A stretch of DNA of 40,814 nt from the NCBI GenBank assembly GCA_903894155.1, contig CAITPF010000441.1:1-40814 (forward strand), read 5' to 3'. The DNA comes from an uncultured beta proteobacterium. Its GTDB lineage: Bacteria; Pseudomonadota; Gammaproteobacteria; Burkholderiales; Burkholderiaceae_B. The translations under genes were made by a program, and so were the position numbers. This document shows, in pieces, positions 1 to 7,677 of this stretch. The notes below the pieces were generated by a model. The model did no database searches and was not told the origin of the DNA. It saw nothing but the letters and a program-made list of their open reading frames with translations. Each line of letters opens with the position of its first letter. The first letter of the stretch is position 1.

Positions 1-1
1 C

Positions 2-493
2 CCTTACCTGATTGCGTTGCAGTCACTCCCAAAAATTGCCATCGCGCCCTTGATCATTTTATGGTTTGGCTTTGGAATACCATCAAAGGTGATCGTGGCT
101 GCAACCGTCGCTTTTTTCCCCGTGCTCGTCAACGTCATCGTCGGGTTAAAGACGGTGGACAGCAACAAGATCGACCTGATGCGCTCCTTGAATGCCTCTC
201 GCTGGCAGATCTTCACAAAAATCCGGTTCCCGAACGCCTTGCCGTTCGTATTCGCGGGTCTGGATGTGGCCATCATCTTCAGCATACTGGGTGCAATTGT
301 TGGCGAATTCGTCGGATCTCAGGGTGGCTTGGGCAATTTGATTGTTCAGCTCAATTTCAATCTCGACGTTCCGGGAGTATTCGGGGCTCTTGTGTTTCTG
401 TCGCTGATGGGTCTGGGGCTCCATGCCATCATGACTTGGGTGCGTCGGCGTTATCTGTTCTGGTCGGAGCCAGAGCGCGTGATCGGGCTTTAG
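2..493 (+). CDS. ABC transporter permease, SsuC/TauC type (5' end outside window)
   Basis: This is an inner-membrane permease of the nitrate/sulfonate/taurine ABC family; only its last 163 codons lie in the window. The frame is open from the first bases and reads PYLIALQSLPKIAIAPLIIL, then WFGFG, the loop before the cytoplasmic EAA region in this family. Hydrophobic segments follow (VIVAATVAFFPVLVNVIVG; VAIIFSILGAIVGEFVG; VFGALVFLSLMGLGLHAIM) and the basic tail WVRRRYLFW is typical of the C-terminus. In the family it pairs with an ATPase and a periplasmic binding protein, which would lie upstream. A Bug-type binding protein gene follows after 95 bases on the same strand, so the two may be co-transcribed, although Bug proteins normally belong to a different transporter class. 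Substrate unknown. Confidence 0.88.
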   Translation, partial: PYLIALQSLPKIAIAPLIILWFGFGIPSKVIVAATVAFFPVLVNVIVGLKTVDSNKIDLMRSLNASRWQIFTKIRFPNALPFVFAGLDVAIIFSILGAIVGEFVGSQGGLGNLIVQLNFNLDVPGVFGALVFLSLMGLGLHAIMTWVRRRYLFWSEPERVIGL

Positions 494-588
494 ATCATTC
501 GCGGTTTGAATCCTGACATCGTGCTGCAGGATGGTTGGTGTCGCGGTATAAATACGACTGCCCGCCACACGCTATCCAGAGAAACGCA

Positions 589-1569
589 ATGAACAGCGCA
601 TTACTTCGAGTCAGATCCGTCAGTGCCACGTTGTGGTGCATCGGATTGTTTGCCCCCCTCGCGGCATCAGCCGCGAACTATCCCGATAAACCGGTCAAGA
701 TCGTGGTGCCATTCGCCGCCGCAGGCGCTGCAGATATTCTGGCGCGAGCAGTTGCGAACATGCTGACCATAAAACTTGGTCAATCGTTCATTGTGGAGAA
801 CCGTGCAGGTGCCAGCGGCAATATCGGGGCACAACGGGTGGCGCAGGCGGTGCCGGATGGCTACACGCTGTTGTTCACGACGACCAATCTCACGATGAAC
901 CCGGCGATGGGAACCGACCTGCCCTATGACGCGGTCAAGGATTTTTCCCCGGTGACGATGGTGGCGTTTGCGCCGATGATTCTGGTCAAGTCGCCTTCGG
1001 TCAAGGCCGCGACGGCCTCTGAACTGGTCGCAGAAATTCGTGCGCATCCCGCCAAATACAACTTCTCGTCCAGCGGTGTCGGTGGTGCGCCCCATATGGC
1101 GGGTGAGCTGTTCCGCTTGAAAGAGGATTTGAAGGTGGTGCATGTGCCCTACGCGGGCGCTGCGCCAGCGCTCAATGACGTCAGTTCGGGTCAGGTCCAG
1201 TATTCGTTCACCACCTTTGTCTCAGCCCAGGCGTTCCTGCAAGGCGATCGGGTGGTTCCGCTGGCGGTCACCAGCGACAAGCGCCTGTCGTCATTGCCCC
1301 AGGTGCCGACCTTTGACGAAGTGGGCATCAGGGGAATGGCGATCGGCACGATGTTCGGCCTCTTGGCGCCGGCAAATACCCCGCCGGAAGTCGTCCAGGC
1401 ACTTTATCGGACGCTGTCGGAAGCGGGCGCGACGCCCGAATTCCAGAAGCAGATCAGGGAACTCGGCGCGGAAATGGTTCTGGATACCCCTGTTGAATAT
1501 GCGGCCTACATCGCAGCAGACGTGCAGAAGTGGAAAGAGCTGTTGGGCAAGATCGGGAAAATTGAATAA
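589..1569 (+). CDS. Bug/TctC-family periplasmic solute-binding protein (1)
   Basis: Predicted periplasmic binding protein of the tripartite tricarboxylate transporter (Bug) family, 326 aa, the usual length. I chose the ATG at 589 because it places a clean signal peptide at the N-terminus (basic MNSALLRVRSV, hydrophobic core, then LAASAAN cleavage site); upstream in-frame codons add no sensible sequence. The mature protein starts with the family hallmark YPDKPVKIVVPFAAAGAAD and contains VENRAGASGNIG and DGYTLL, and ends with the usual helical tail (VQKWKELLGKIGKIE). No TctA/TctB membrane subunits are nearby. It sits between an ABC permease and an alpha/beta-hydrolase-like gene, 52 bases from the latter. 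Ligands in the family are carboxylates such as citrate, glutamate or aromatic acids; the ligand here is unknown. Confidence 0.93.
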   Translation: MNSALLRVRSVSATLWCIGLFAPLAASAANYPDKPVKIVVPFAAAGAADILARAVANMLTIKLGQSFIVENRAGASGNIGAQRVAQAVPDGYTLLFTTTNLTMNPAMGTDLPYDAVKDFSPVTMVAFAPMILVKSPSVKAATASELVAEIRAHPAKYNFSSSGVGGAPHMAGELFRLKEDLKVVHVPYAGAAPALNDVSSGQVQYSFTTFVSAQAFLQGDRVVPLAVTSDKRLSSLPQVPTFDEVGIRGMAIGTMFGLLAPANTPPEVVQALYRTLSEAGATPEFQKQIRELGAEMVLDTPVEYAAYIAADVQKWKELLGKIGKIE

Positions 1570-1621
1570 GCTCTGCTGCGGTTGCCTGAACGTCCGAATC
1601 TAAACCTGGAGTCCATTTCGC

Positions 1622-2482
1622 ATGCCTCGCCACTACGTCAATACGGCACTGGGTCAAATGCATGTGCGCACGCAGGGCAGTGGGCCACCGTTGCTTCTGC
1701 TTGGGTCTGCCGGAAGATCGGCGCGCATGTTCGACCATTTGATACCACTGCTGTCTGAACGCTTTCAGCTCATCGCGCCCGATATGTTCGGGCACGGCAA
1801 TTCTGATCCGCTGCCAGCCAGCGTCGATATTCGCGCGATCGCGGGCTGTATGGCGGAGCTGCTTGACGCTTTCAGTATTGAACGTGCAAATGTCTACGGC
1901 TTTCACTCGGGCAACAAGATCGGAGCCGCCCTGGCCGCGAACTGGCCAGACCGGATCGACAAACTGATACTTGCCGGGCAAAGCCATTCCATCATCGCCT
2001 CGAACGAGGCGCGCAATCGTGTCATCGGGGGGCGCACGCAGGAATACTTCGAGACGCCCGACGATGCTGGCGCCATTTCGAAGGCGTTGTCCGGCTGGGC
2101 GACGCTTCAACGCCGATTGACGGACTTGTGGTGGCCGGACGCGCTGCTGTCCTCGTCGCCAGACAGGTTGCAGGCGCTTGCACAGACGCGCACGCTCGTG
2201 ATCGATGAGTTGCAGTCGTTCGACAGCACCGCCGCGCTCTACTCGATCAATTTCGCTTATGACCTGTCGGCTGACCTGGGCAGAATTCAGGCGCGCACGT
2301 TGGTGCTGGAAGTCGCGACCCCCGATGAAGATCGAACAATAGGTCGTCAGGGGCCAGCGTATTGCGAGCGAATCCCGCACGCTGAGCTCCAGACCCTCGA
2401 AGCGAAGGGATTCCGGCTGACTTTGGAAGACAAGGCGCCGGAGCTCGCGCGGATACTCCTCCGGTTTCTCGACAGGTCTTAA
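1622..2482 (+). CDS. alpha/beta-hydrolase-fold protein with apparently altered catalytic triad
   Basis: A 286-aa protein with the layout of an alpha/beta hydrolase: GSGPPLLLLGSAG (oxyanion-loop region, residues 19-31), DMFGHGNSD (54-62), a nucleophile-elbow region YGFHSG (92-97), and a C-terminal helix ending LLRFLD. The elbow is odd: keeping the G-x-Nu-x-G spacing puts His95, not Ser, at the nucleophile position, with Ser96 one place further. The C-terminal position that usually holds the catalytic His (GH before the last helix) reads GF (263-264). It may therefore use a different mechanism or be a non-hydrolytic family member; I recall related proteins with GYHTG-like elbows. It begins 52 bases after the Bug gene, so it is probably in that operon and acts on the imported compound. 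A GGAG lies 11 bases before the ATG. Confidence 0.85.
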   Translation: MPRHYVNTALGQMHVRTQGSGPPLLLLGSAGRSARMFDHLIPLLSERFQLIAPDMFGHGNSDPLPASVDIRAIAGCMAELLDAFSIERANVYGFHSGNKIGAALAANWPDRIDKLILAGQSHSIIASNEARNRVIGGRTQEYFETPDDAGAISKALSGWATLQRRLTDLWWPDALLSSSPDRLQALAQTRTLVIDELQSFDSTAALYSINFAYDLSADLGRIQARTLVLEVATPDEDRTIGRQGPAYCERIPHAELQTLEAKGFRLTLEDKAPELARILLRFLDRS

Positions 2483-2526
2483 GGCGCGGGTGGAGCGCGG
2501 TGGGGCCGTTGAGCACAAGCGGGCCT

Positions 2527-3234
2527 TCAGCTGTTTCCCTGAACAATGCTTACGCCAATGCGATCAGCCAAATCGAGCACTGCATCGTAGAGGTCAGCGG
2601 CGTATAGAAGGCTGCGCGACTCGCCATTCGACCGGAAGGACTCGCCAGGAATCCGGTCCCCGAATAGAACGACCGCGCGTGCCGAGTCATCCTGCCTGGA
2701 GACCCATGACAACCCTTGCGCCTGTGGGCATTTGCCGTGGATTGCCTTGGCCCATACTCGGGTAGCGGCGTACTGATCCTTCTCGGAATCGATAAGTTGC
2801 TTGCGCGTTACGCCCATCTTGCGCAAAGGTACGCTCGCTAGATCAACAAGCCCCAGCTCCCGTTCAATGCGAAGTGTTGAATGTACCTGGCCGACCAGCT
2901 TGCCTTTGTCAAAGCTCTTAAACCCGGCCGTGTGCGCGACGTCTTGGAAGACTGTTTCCATCAGGGCGCAATCCAGGGTTGTGCCACCGTACAAAGTTGG
3001 AATCGGAACCCCCTGTTTTGTCTGAATTGGGCTGAAACGAGCGTTCCCTTGAACACCGGTGTTGAACTGATCAGCCTCATATTTGTCGATGTGCACACGG
3101 TGGAGCACGTCACCCTTTGCGAGCGAAGTCAGCGTGACATGCAAGGTGTCTGGGGGGGCTGGGGTGGCAGAAGATGGATCATTGGCACGCGCCGACACCG
3201 GAGCTCTCGCTCTCCTGTAGAACTTGCTAGGCAT
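2527..3234 (-). CDS. RES-domain toxin (ParT/MbcT-like NAD-targeting family)
   Basis: A 235-aa RES-domain protein. Known RES toxins degrade NAD+ or use it for ADP-ribosylation and are neutralised by Xre/ParS/MbcA antitoxins. The domain starts near residue 43: LHRVH (Arg46), NARFSPI (64-70), then the core PTLYGGTTLDCALMETVFQD (79-98) with the conserved Tyr and Glu93, and SWVSRQDDS (175-183) for the conserved Ser. The first 40 residues are Pro/Ala/Ser-rich and look like a flexible extension. Its ATG overlaps the end of the upstream antitoxin gene by 8 bases, giving the antitoxin-first, translationally coupled order typical of the family. It converges on the alpha/beta-hydrolase gene. Active residues look intact, so I expect a functional toxin. 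Confidence 0.88.
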   Translation of the reverse strand: MPSKFYRRARAPVSARANDPSSATPAPPDTLHVTLTSLAKGDVLHRVHIDKYEADQFNTGVQGNARFSPIQTKQGVPIPTLYGGTTLDCALMETVFQDVAHTAGFKSFDKGKLVGQVHSTLRIERELGLVDLASVPLRKMGVTRKQLIDSEKDQYAATRVWAKAIHGKCPQAQGLSWVSRQDDSARAVVLFGDRIPGESFRSNGESRSLLYAADLYDAVLDLADRIGVSIVQGNS

Positions 3235-3913
3235 GCAAAACTTCCAGCATCTCGTCCACAGCCGACTGGATCACCCGCTCTGGTTGGATCGCCAGAAGAT
3301 CCTGAGGCCTCTTGCCCCCCAGGAAACTGTTGTCGGACCGGAACCAGTAGGCCATGCCCCAGCCGTCCTTGTGCCCGGCGAAGATATCGATAATCCTGGC
3401 GAGCGCTTTCGAGGGTCGGTAACCGGCTTCGCGGTCGAGTCCGTAATCCGGGAAGTAGTCGACGCCGCCGTGGCTGATGGCGAAGATCAATCCCCGCTTC
3501 TTCCATTTGTTGGGTTGGGCGCTTGGGTTGAGGGTGCTCAAGCCGGCCACCTGGGCGATCTGAGCCGAAGTCAGCCAATTACCACTCTCGAGCACAGCCT
3601 TGCGCGCCTGCACCAGCATTGCCGCCTCCTTGAGCAGGCGGGGAGAGGGCACAGTGCGCGGGACGAGGACTTCCGCCAGGCGCTCAAGCGACTCGCGATC
3701 ATGCCGCTCCAGGAGAATCTCAAAGAGGGACGAGACCACATTGGTGACGTTTTCAGCGAGGGCTTCGAATACTTTCGGCTTGATGTGGTCGAACGTCACG
3801 AGCAGCACGCGGTCTGCATGGGATTTTCCGAGGCGGAGCTGAACTTGCCTCGGGGTGCCAACCAAAGTCGATACCCCCGGATGGTCTGCAGCGATGCTCA
3901 TGGATGCACTCAT
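3227..3913 (-). CDS. ParS/MbcA-like antitoxin partner of the RES toxin
   Basis: A 228-aa protein encoded just upstream of, and overlapping, the RES toxin. The C-terminal third (DGWGMAYWFRSD, then SFLGGKRPQDLLAI and a final helix) matches the toxin-binding domain of Xre/MbcA/ParS antitoxins: a W/F-rich segment, LGG.RP..LL, then E..I. A central helix-turn-helix-like stretch (LTSAQIAQVAGLS, then KWKKRGLIFAI) is a probable DNA-binding part. The N-terminal ~90 residues have no family I recognise. I placed the start at 3913; ATG 3901 is equally possible. An upstream TTG at 4021 would add a hydrophobic stretch encoded by the AT-rich promoter region, and I reject it. Likely neutralises the toxin and represses its own operon. 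Confidence 0.8.
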   Translation of the reverse strand: MSASMSIAADHPGVSTLVGTPRQVQLRLGKSHADRVLLVTFDHIKPKVFEALAENVTNVVSSLFEILLERHDRESLERLAEVLVPRTVPSPRLLKEAAMLVQARKAVLESGNWLTSAQIAQVAGLSTLNPSAQPNKWKKRGLIFAISHGGVDYFPDYGLDREAGYRPSKALARIIDIFAGHKDGWGMAYWFRSDNSFLGGKRPQDLLAIQPERVIQSAVDEMLEVLHA

Positions 3914-3916
3914 TGG

Positions 3917-3958
3917 GGTTATATAGGTTATTAACAAATATAATATCAAAAATAACCT
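3917..3958 (-). promoter_or_regulatory. AT-rich operator/promoter of the toxin-antitoxin operon
   Basis: Directly upstream of the antitoxin start lies a perfect inverted repeat, AGGTTATT (3925-3932) and AATAACCT (3951-3958), with an 18-base AT-rich spacer. A third half-site GGTTAT occurs at 3917-3922. On the minus strand the spacer contains TTGATA and downstream TATATA, which could be -35/-10 elements, so a repressor bound to the repeat would cover the promoter. This fits autoregulation by the antitoxin, but binding is inferred. Confidence 0.5.
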
Positions 3959-4067
3959 AAAAAGAACACTTCCTTTGCAAAAATGTCGCACCGCAGGCGC
4001 TCTGGTTGTATCGATCTGCAACTTGCGTGCGTTATGCTCGAGCCCACTATCCTGTTAAAGGAAACCC

Positions 4068-4481
4068 GTGGCCACTCTTCTGCCAAGTCGATCCAAAGAC
4101 AGCCCCTGGAAGCTGAACACGCCGCCAGGTTCATCCTCGTACACCATGCATACCGACGAGAAGGACGGAAAGGCGATTCTCGTTTGCACGGTAGGCAGCA
4201 CGGTGCTGCACTACGATGCACGATGCATTGATGATTTGCACGCCATGCTCAAGCAGGCAGGTGACTGGGTGGAGCTTGGCGGGGCCGATGAGCAAAAGCC
4301 TGCCAAGGAAGGATCGGTCGAGGCATGGGGGCGCGCCGAAACCAACCCGGTTGGAGGCTGGTACGGCCTGAAGAAGGGTTTGCGCGGTCGCTTCGGGGTC
4401 TATATACCCCCGCTCATGGAGGAGCTTGGGCTGTGCGAACTCGAACACAACGCCAGGAACAACAGAATGCGCGCCAAATGA
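4068..4481 (+). CDS. conserved hypothetical protein, 137 aa
   Basis: A small soluble protein starting at GTG 4068, with AAGGA about seven bases upstream. No signal peptide or membrane segment. Notable parts are an N-terminal PWKLNTPPGSSSYTM, a short beta-like core KAILVCTVGSTVLHYDARCID followed by an acidic helix, and a Gly/Arg-rich C-terminal half (NPVGGWYGLKKGLRGRFGVY) ending in NNRMRAK. I recall similar sequences as uncharacterised proteins in other Proteobacteria but cannot assign a function. It reads away from the toxin-antitoxin operon and converges on the VIT/vWA gene. The composition looks coding and the ribosome site supports a real gene. Confidence 0.68.
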   Translation: MATLLPSRSKDSPWKLNTPPGSSSYTMHTDEKDGKAILVCTVGSTVLHYDARCIDDLHAMLKQAGDWVELGGADEQKPAKEGSVEAWGRAETNPVGGWYGLKKGLRGRFGVYIPPLMEELGLCELEHNARNNRMRAK

Positions 4482-4556
4482 GCCGGGCCTGCTGATTGGT
4501 TTCAGCGGGCGGCTCGCGTTAGGCCGCGCCGCCGGGCGGAATCGTTAATGGCTGCG

Positions 4557-4584
4557 CTGGAGTGCCGCCATCGTCGGCCTCCAG
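4557..4584. terminator. hairpin between convergent genes, possible bidirectional terminator
   Basis: CTGGAG (4557-4562) and CTCCAG (4579-4584) enclose GCCG/CGGC (4564-4567/4575-4578), giving a ten-pair stem with one bulged T and a seven-base loop. It lies between the ends of two convergent genes (stops at 4481 and 4596). There is no clear T-run, so an intrinsic terminator role is only plausible. Confidence 0.35.
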
Positions 4585-4595
4585 CCTGGCGTTCA

Positions 4596-7049
4596 TCAAC
4601 AAACATCCTTGCTGAGCCCGATCACCTGATCGGGCCACTCCTGTGGCTGCATCGTGGCCAGAAGCCCGACGATCAGTTTGACGCAGGCAATCCCTGCCTC
4701 GCTACCGATCGCCGGATGGCGTACTGTTTTCTGATCGGCCAGGCTCGCGGTCATGGCATCAACCCACTGATCCCGGCGGATCTTTTTGTTCAGGTACTTG
4801 AAGGTTTCCGGTTGACCCATGACATGGTTGAAAACCGCGACCACGATCTTTTCATCGATGGGTTGGCTGCCACTATTGCCGATTGCGAATTCAAGCCAGT
4901 CAAGTACCCATCCGCCCAAGTCGATGCTTGAATAATCGTCATAGGACGCAGGCCAGTGTTCCTGCGGATTGATGCGAAGCAGCTCGGCAACCCCAAGCGG
5001 AGTCATGCCGACATACGACTGCTCCCGAATCCAGAATTTGGCGTTGCCGGCATCAATGGCCAGTCGTTGCGAAACGTCGTCACGCACGTCGAAGGTAGGC
5101 TCATCAGTCTGGCGACGCAGGAAGGCTGGGATGTCATAGTGCTCCATTCCGGCTGTCTCCTGCGACCGCACGTGATCGGAGGCCTGGGTGCGCGGATTGC
5201 GCAGCACACTTGGCACGTTGAGGTCGTAGCTTGCTGAAACGTTTGCTATTCGGAAGGCCGACGGTGCTGAGCTCGCCACGCGGCCGAGGCCACCCCATCC
5301 TGCGGGCAACATTTGGGCCACTTTGGCCAGCTTTGGCATGTCAACCGCTTTCTCTCCCTCGGCGCGCTCGTGTACCAGCAGGAAGTTGCTGAACGGCGTC
5401 ACGAGCTGATAGGTCACGGCCAGGTGGGCCATTGCCTTTTCGTCTGACGACGTTGCATCCATAGTCGCCTGGAGGGCACGCAACTTCGCATATGCGGCCA
5501 GACGCGATAGTGCGTGGCTGGTGGTCGGCGCGCTTACCGATGCCGAGGCGATTTCAATCGGTTCGCTTGCGGCCTCCGTGTACCCCGACAGCGTGATGCG
5601 CCCAGCCGGGGCGTGATTGACCCAGGCAAAGATGTTCAGGGTATCGCCTGTGAACACGGCAGTATCCAGGGGGGTGGACCACGTGACTTCAGTGCCCTCG
5701 GGCCAGATCAGTTTCAGGTCGGTGAAGCGCGGGGACCGCAGCCGGGCGAACATGCGCAGGATCGCGGGTTGCGCAGGCTCGCCACTGGCAACGAAATCGC
5801 ATCCGCCGCCTGTGGCTTCGGCCAGGCGGCGCAGGTGCACCTCGGCAGGGCTGCTGCCGATGCCGACGACGAAGACGCGGTGATGGGATTTCTTTGCCGC
5901 CTCGATCAGGGAATCAATGCCATGGATCTCCCCGTCGGTGACGAGCAGGATGTCGCTCGGGGTGCCGTCGCCGAGCTTGATCGTCGAGGACAGTGCGCGT
6001 TGCATCTCGGTGCCGCCCAGATCGGCATCGAGCTTCCCGACCCACCGTTCGGCGGCGAGCTTTGTGACGGGCGTGACAGGCCACAGCGTGCGGGAGCGGT
6101 GCTCAACGGTGTCGCCAAAGCGTGATAGCGAGAATCGGTCGCGATCGTCGAGTTGACTCACCACCGCCGTGAGGGCTTCGATGGCCTCGTACATGCTGTC
6201 TCCCGCCATAGAGCCCGAGCAATCCACCAGGATCTTCATGGAGATCGGTTTGGGCGAAGCGCATGGCACGGTCGGGCACAAGCTTGCGAGCACGACAAAC
6301 CTGCTGCTGTCAGCATAATCAGTAGCGGCCACGGCAATTGAGCCGTGCGCGAGGCGGTCGATCACGAGGACAAAATCACGATCAAGCGCGCCTTGACGCG
6401 CAAGCGAGACGGCCAGGAGGCTTTCGTTTCCGATCTTCGAACTTTCCACGCTGACAGGATGGCTTGGGCTGGCAACCCGCGTGTTCGCCAGATCGCCATG
6501 CAAGCGCAGGGTAATGTCGAACGGGTATTGCGCAGTCAGGTCGGATTCATAGACCTGATGCGCGGCGAAGCCGCCGCTCTTGACCGCATTGCCGTAGCGG
6601 GGCGCAATGACGGTAGGGATCATCAGCCGCAAGCCGCCTTGCTCGAAATTCAGCGTCTGGGCGTAGCGCAAGGTAATGGTGCAGTCTTCCTTTGCGGCCA
6701 GGTTCCCCAGGTTCATGCAGTACCCGCCGTCGCGCGTCACCTCCAGCATGATGGCCGCGTCGCCATCAGCAAGCGCTTCTTCGTATTTGGCTTCGGCACT
6801 TTTCCTGGCAACGACAGAGCCTGAAAGCGGTTTGCCGCCGAGAACGACATCCACGCCGAGCAATACCGCAGCGTAGGGAAGGGGGAAGTTGTAGATCACC
6901 TCCATGTTCCTGGCGGTGGGGTTGGTGTAGCGCTGCACGACCGTGGCTTCAAATAGCAAGCCGCGGCAATCGCCCTCGATGGCGATGCCCTTGAGCATGA
7001 CGGCATCGCCGGATTTGGTGCGCAAACAAGCGTTCTTCATATTGTTCAT
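4596..7049 (-). CDS. VIT and von Willebrand factor A domain protein
   Basis: An 817-aa protein. Residues ~1-135 form a VIT (vault/inter-alpha-trypsin) domain (FEATVVQRYTNP; VIYNFPLP; AAVLLGVDVVLGGK; RDGGYCMNLGNL). Residues ~250-430 form a vWA domain with an intact metal-ion-dependent adhesion site: DCSGS (276-280), Thr347 in GGTEM and Asp372 in VTDGE. After it comes a beta-rich region and a helical stretch ending TYQLVTPFSNFLLVHERAEGE, usual in bacterial VIT-vWA proteins, then a ~200-residue C-terminal extension I do not recognise. There is no signal peptide or membrane segment, so a cytoplasmic scaffold-like protein binding a partner through Mg2+ is likely. AAAGGA lies seven bases before the ATG. 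It follows a merR-like gene by 59 bases, so the two probably form an operon. Function unknown. Confidence 0.88.
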   Translation of the reverse strand: MNNMKNACLRTKSGDAVMLKGIAIEGDCRGLLFEATVVQRYTNPTARNMEVIYNFPLPYAAVLLGVDVVLGGKPLSGSVVARKSAEAKYEEALADGDAAIMLEVTRDGGYCMNLGNLAAKEDCTITLRYAQTLNFEQGGLRLMIPTVIAPRYGNAVKSGGFAAHQVYESDLTAQYPFDITLRLHGDLANTRVASPSHPVSVESSKIGNESLLAVSLARQGALDRDFVLVIDRLAHGSIAVAATDYADSSRFVVLASLCPTVPCASPKPISMKILVDCSGSMAGDSMYEAIEALTAVVSQLDDRDRFSLSRFGDTVEHRSRTLWPVTPVTKLAAERWVGKLDADLGGTEMQRALSSTIKLGDGTPSDILLVTDGEIHGIDSLIEAAKKSHHRVFVVGIGSSPAEVHLRRLAEATGGGCDFVASGEPAQPAILRMFARLRSPRFTDLKLIWPEGTEVTWSTPLDTAVFTGDTLNIFAWVNHAPAGRITLSGYTEAASEPIEIASASVSAPTTSHALSRLAAYAKLRALQATMDATSSDEKAMAHLAVTYQLVTPFSNFLLVHERAEGEKAVDMPKLAKVAQMLPAGWGGLGRVASSAPSAFRIANVSASYDLNVPSVLRNPRTQASDHVRSQETAGMEHYDIPAFLRRQTDEPTFDVRDDVSQRLAIDAGNAKFWIREQSYVGMTPLGVAELLRINPQEHWPASYDDYSSIDLGGWVLDWLEFAIGNSGSQPIDEKIVVAVFNHVMGQPETFKYLNKKIRRDQWVDAMTASLADQKTVRHPAIGSEAGIACVKLIVGLLATMQPQEWPDQVIGLSKDVC

Positions 7050-7108
7050 GTCAATGTCCTTTGCATGTTCGTTGGTGTTGCGGGTTGTCGCGCAACGGCA
7101 CTGGCGCG

Positions 7109-7552
7109 TCAGGCGCGGTTTGGCCTCGAATCCTGCGTGGGCGGTTCTGTCGCCTCGGCGTACGTCTGCATCAGCGCTTTGACAAAGCGGCGCAGTTGCT
7201 CGGGCGACAGGTTGGCCCTGCCAGGATCGATGACAAGCTCGATGCCGTCTGCGATCAACACGTGACTACAAACTTCAATCGCCCCTGGTGTCCTGGGGCG
7301 GGGTGGTACGGGTGCGGCCTCGCCCTGGAGCAGATCGTGGATCCGCTCAAGCGATACACCAGCCGCTGTCCATTTCTTGATGAGCAGCAGTTGCTCCAGG
7401 TGCTTTACGTCGTACCGCGCGGCACGGGTCTCGCCATGGGGACGGTTCACTAGTCCGATCTGGACGTAGTAGCGCACCGTGCGTTTGGCCAGGTCGGTGA
7501 GGACGCAAAGCTCGTCGAGCGAGAAGGATTCGGGGGTGGTCGATATGCTCAT
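7109..7552 (-). CDS. MerR-family transcriptional regulator
   Basis: A 147-aa regulator. Residues ~9-75 form a MerR winged helix-turn-helix: FSLDELCVLTDLAKRTVRYYVQIGLV, then RYDVKHLEQLLLIKKWTAAGVSLERIHDLL. The C-terminal part is short (Pro-rich linker, then IEVCSHVLIADGIELVIDPG and a helix) and lacks the long dimerisation coiled coil and the cysteine pattern of metal-sensing MerR proteins, so the signal is not obvious. It lies 59 bases upstream of the VIT/vWA gene on the same strand and likely regulates that operon, including itself. Confidence 0.88.
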   Translation of the reverse strand: MSISTTPESFSLDELCVLTDLAKRTVRYYVQIGLVNRPHGETRAARYDVKHLEQLLLIKKWTAAGVSLERIHDLLQGEAAPVPPRPRTPGAIEVCSHVLIADGIELVIDPGRANLSPEQLRRFVKALMQTYAEATEPPTQDSRPNRA

Positions 7553-7558
7553 GCAGTA

Positions 7559-7593
7559 ATAATAACACCAATACTGTCATAAACAAGTGTCAA
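7559..7593 (-). promoter_or_regulatory. putative promoter of the merR-VIT/vWA operon
   Basis: On the minus strand upstream of the MerR gene a perfect TTGACA (7588-7593) is followed by TTGTTT (7581-7586) and, 16 bases further, TATTAT (7559-7564). The TTGACA is too far from TATTAT for a normal spacing (23 bases), so either TTGTTT is the -35 or the long-spaced arrangement needs activation. The direct TGACA repeats here could be regulator contacts. Confidence 0.3.
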
Positions 7594-7677
7594 TATAAGG
7601 CCGACCCAACTCTCCGGTCAAACTAACCGACCGGTGGATCACTGCGTGAGACAGGGGTTTGCCTTACGGCGTAGATT

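Noticed and set aside
1454-2518. 354-codon minus-strand frame
   Set aside because: Opposite the Bug gene end and the alpha/beta-hydrolase gene; composition is Arg-rich and no family features are seen.
3914-4021. N-terminal extension of the antitoxin with a hydrophobic segment (LFRLFLILYLLITYI)
   Set aside because: It would start at a TTG, and the segment is encoded by the AT-rich promoter/operator itself; ATG 3913 or 3901 fits better.
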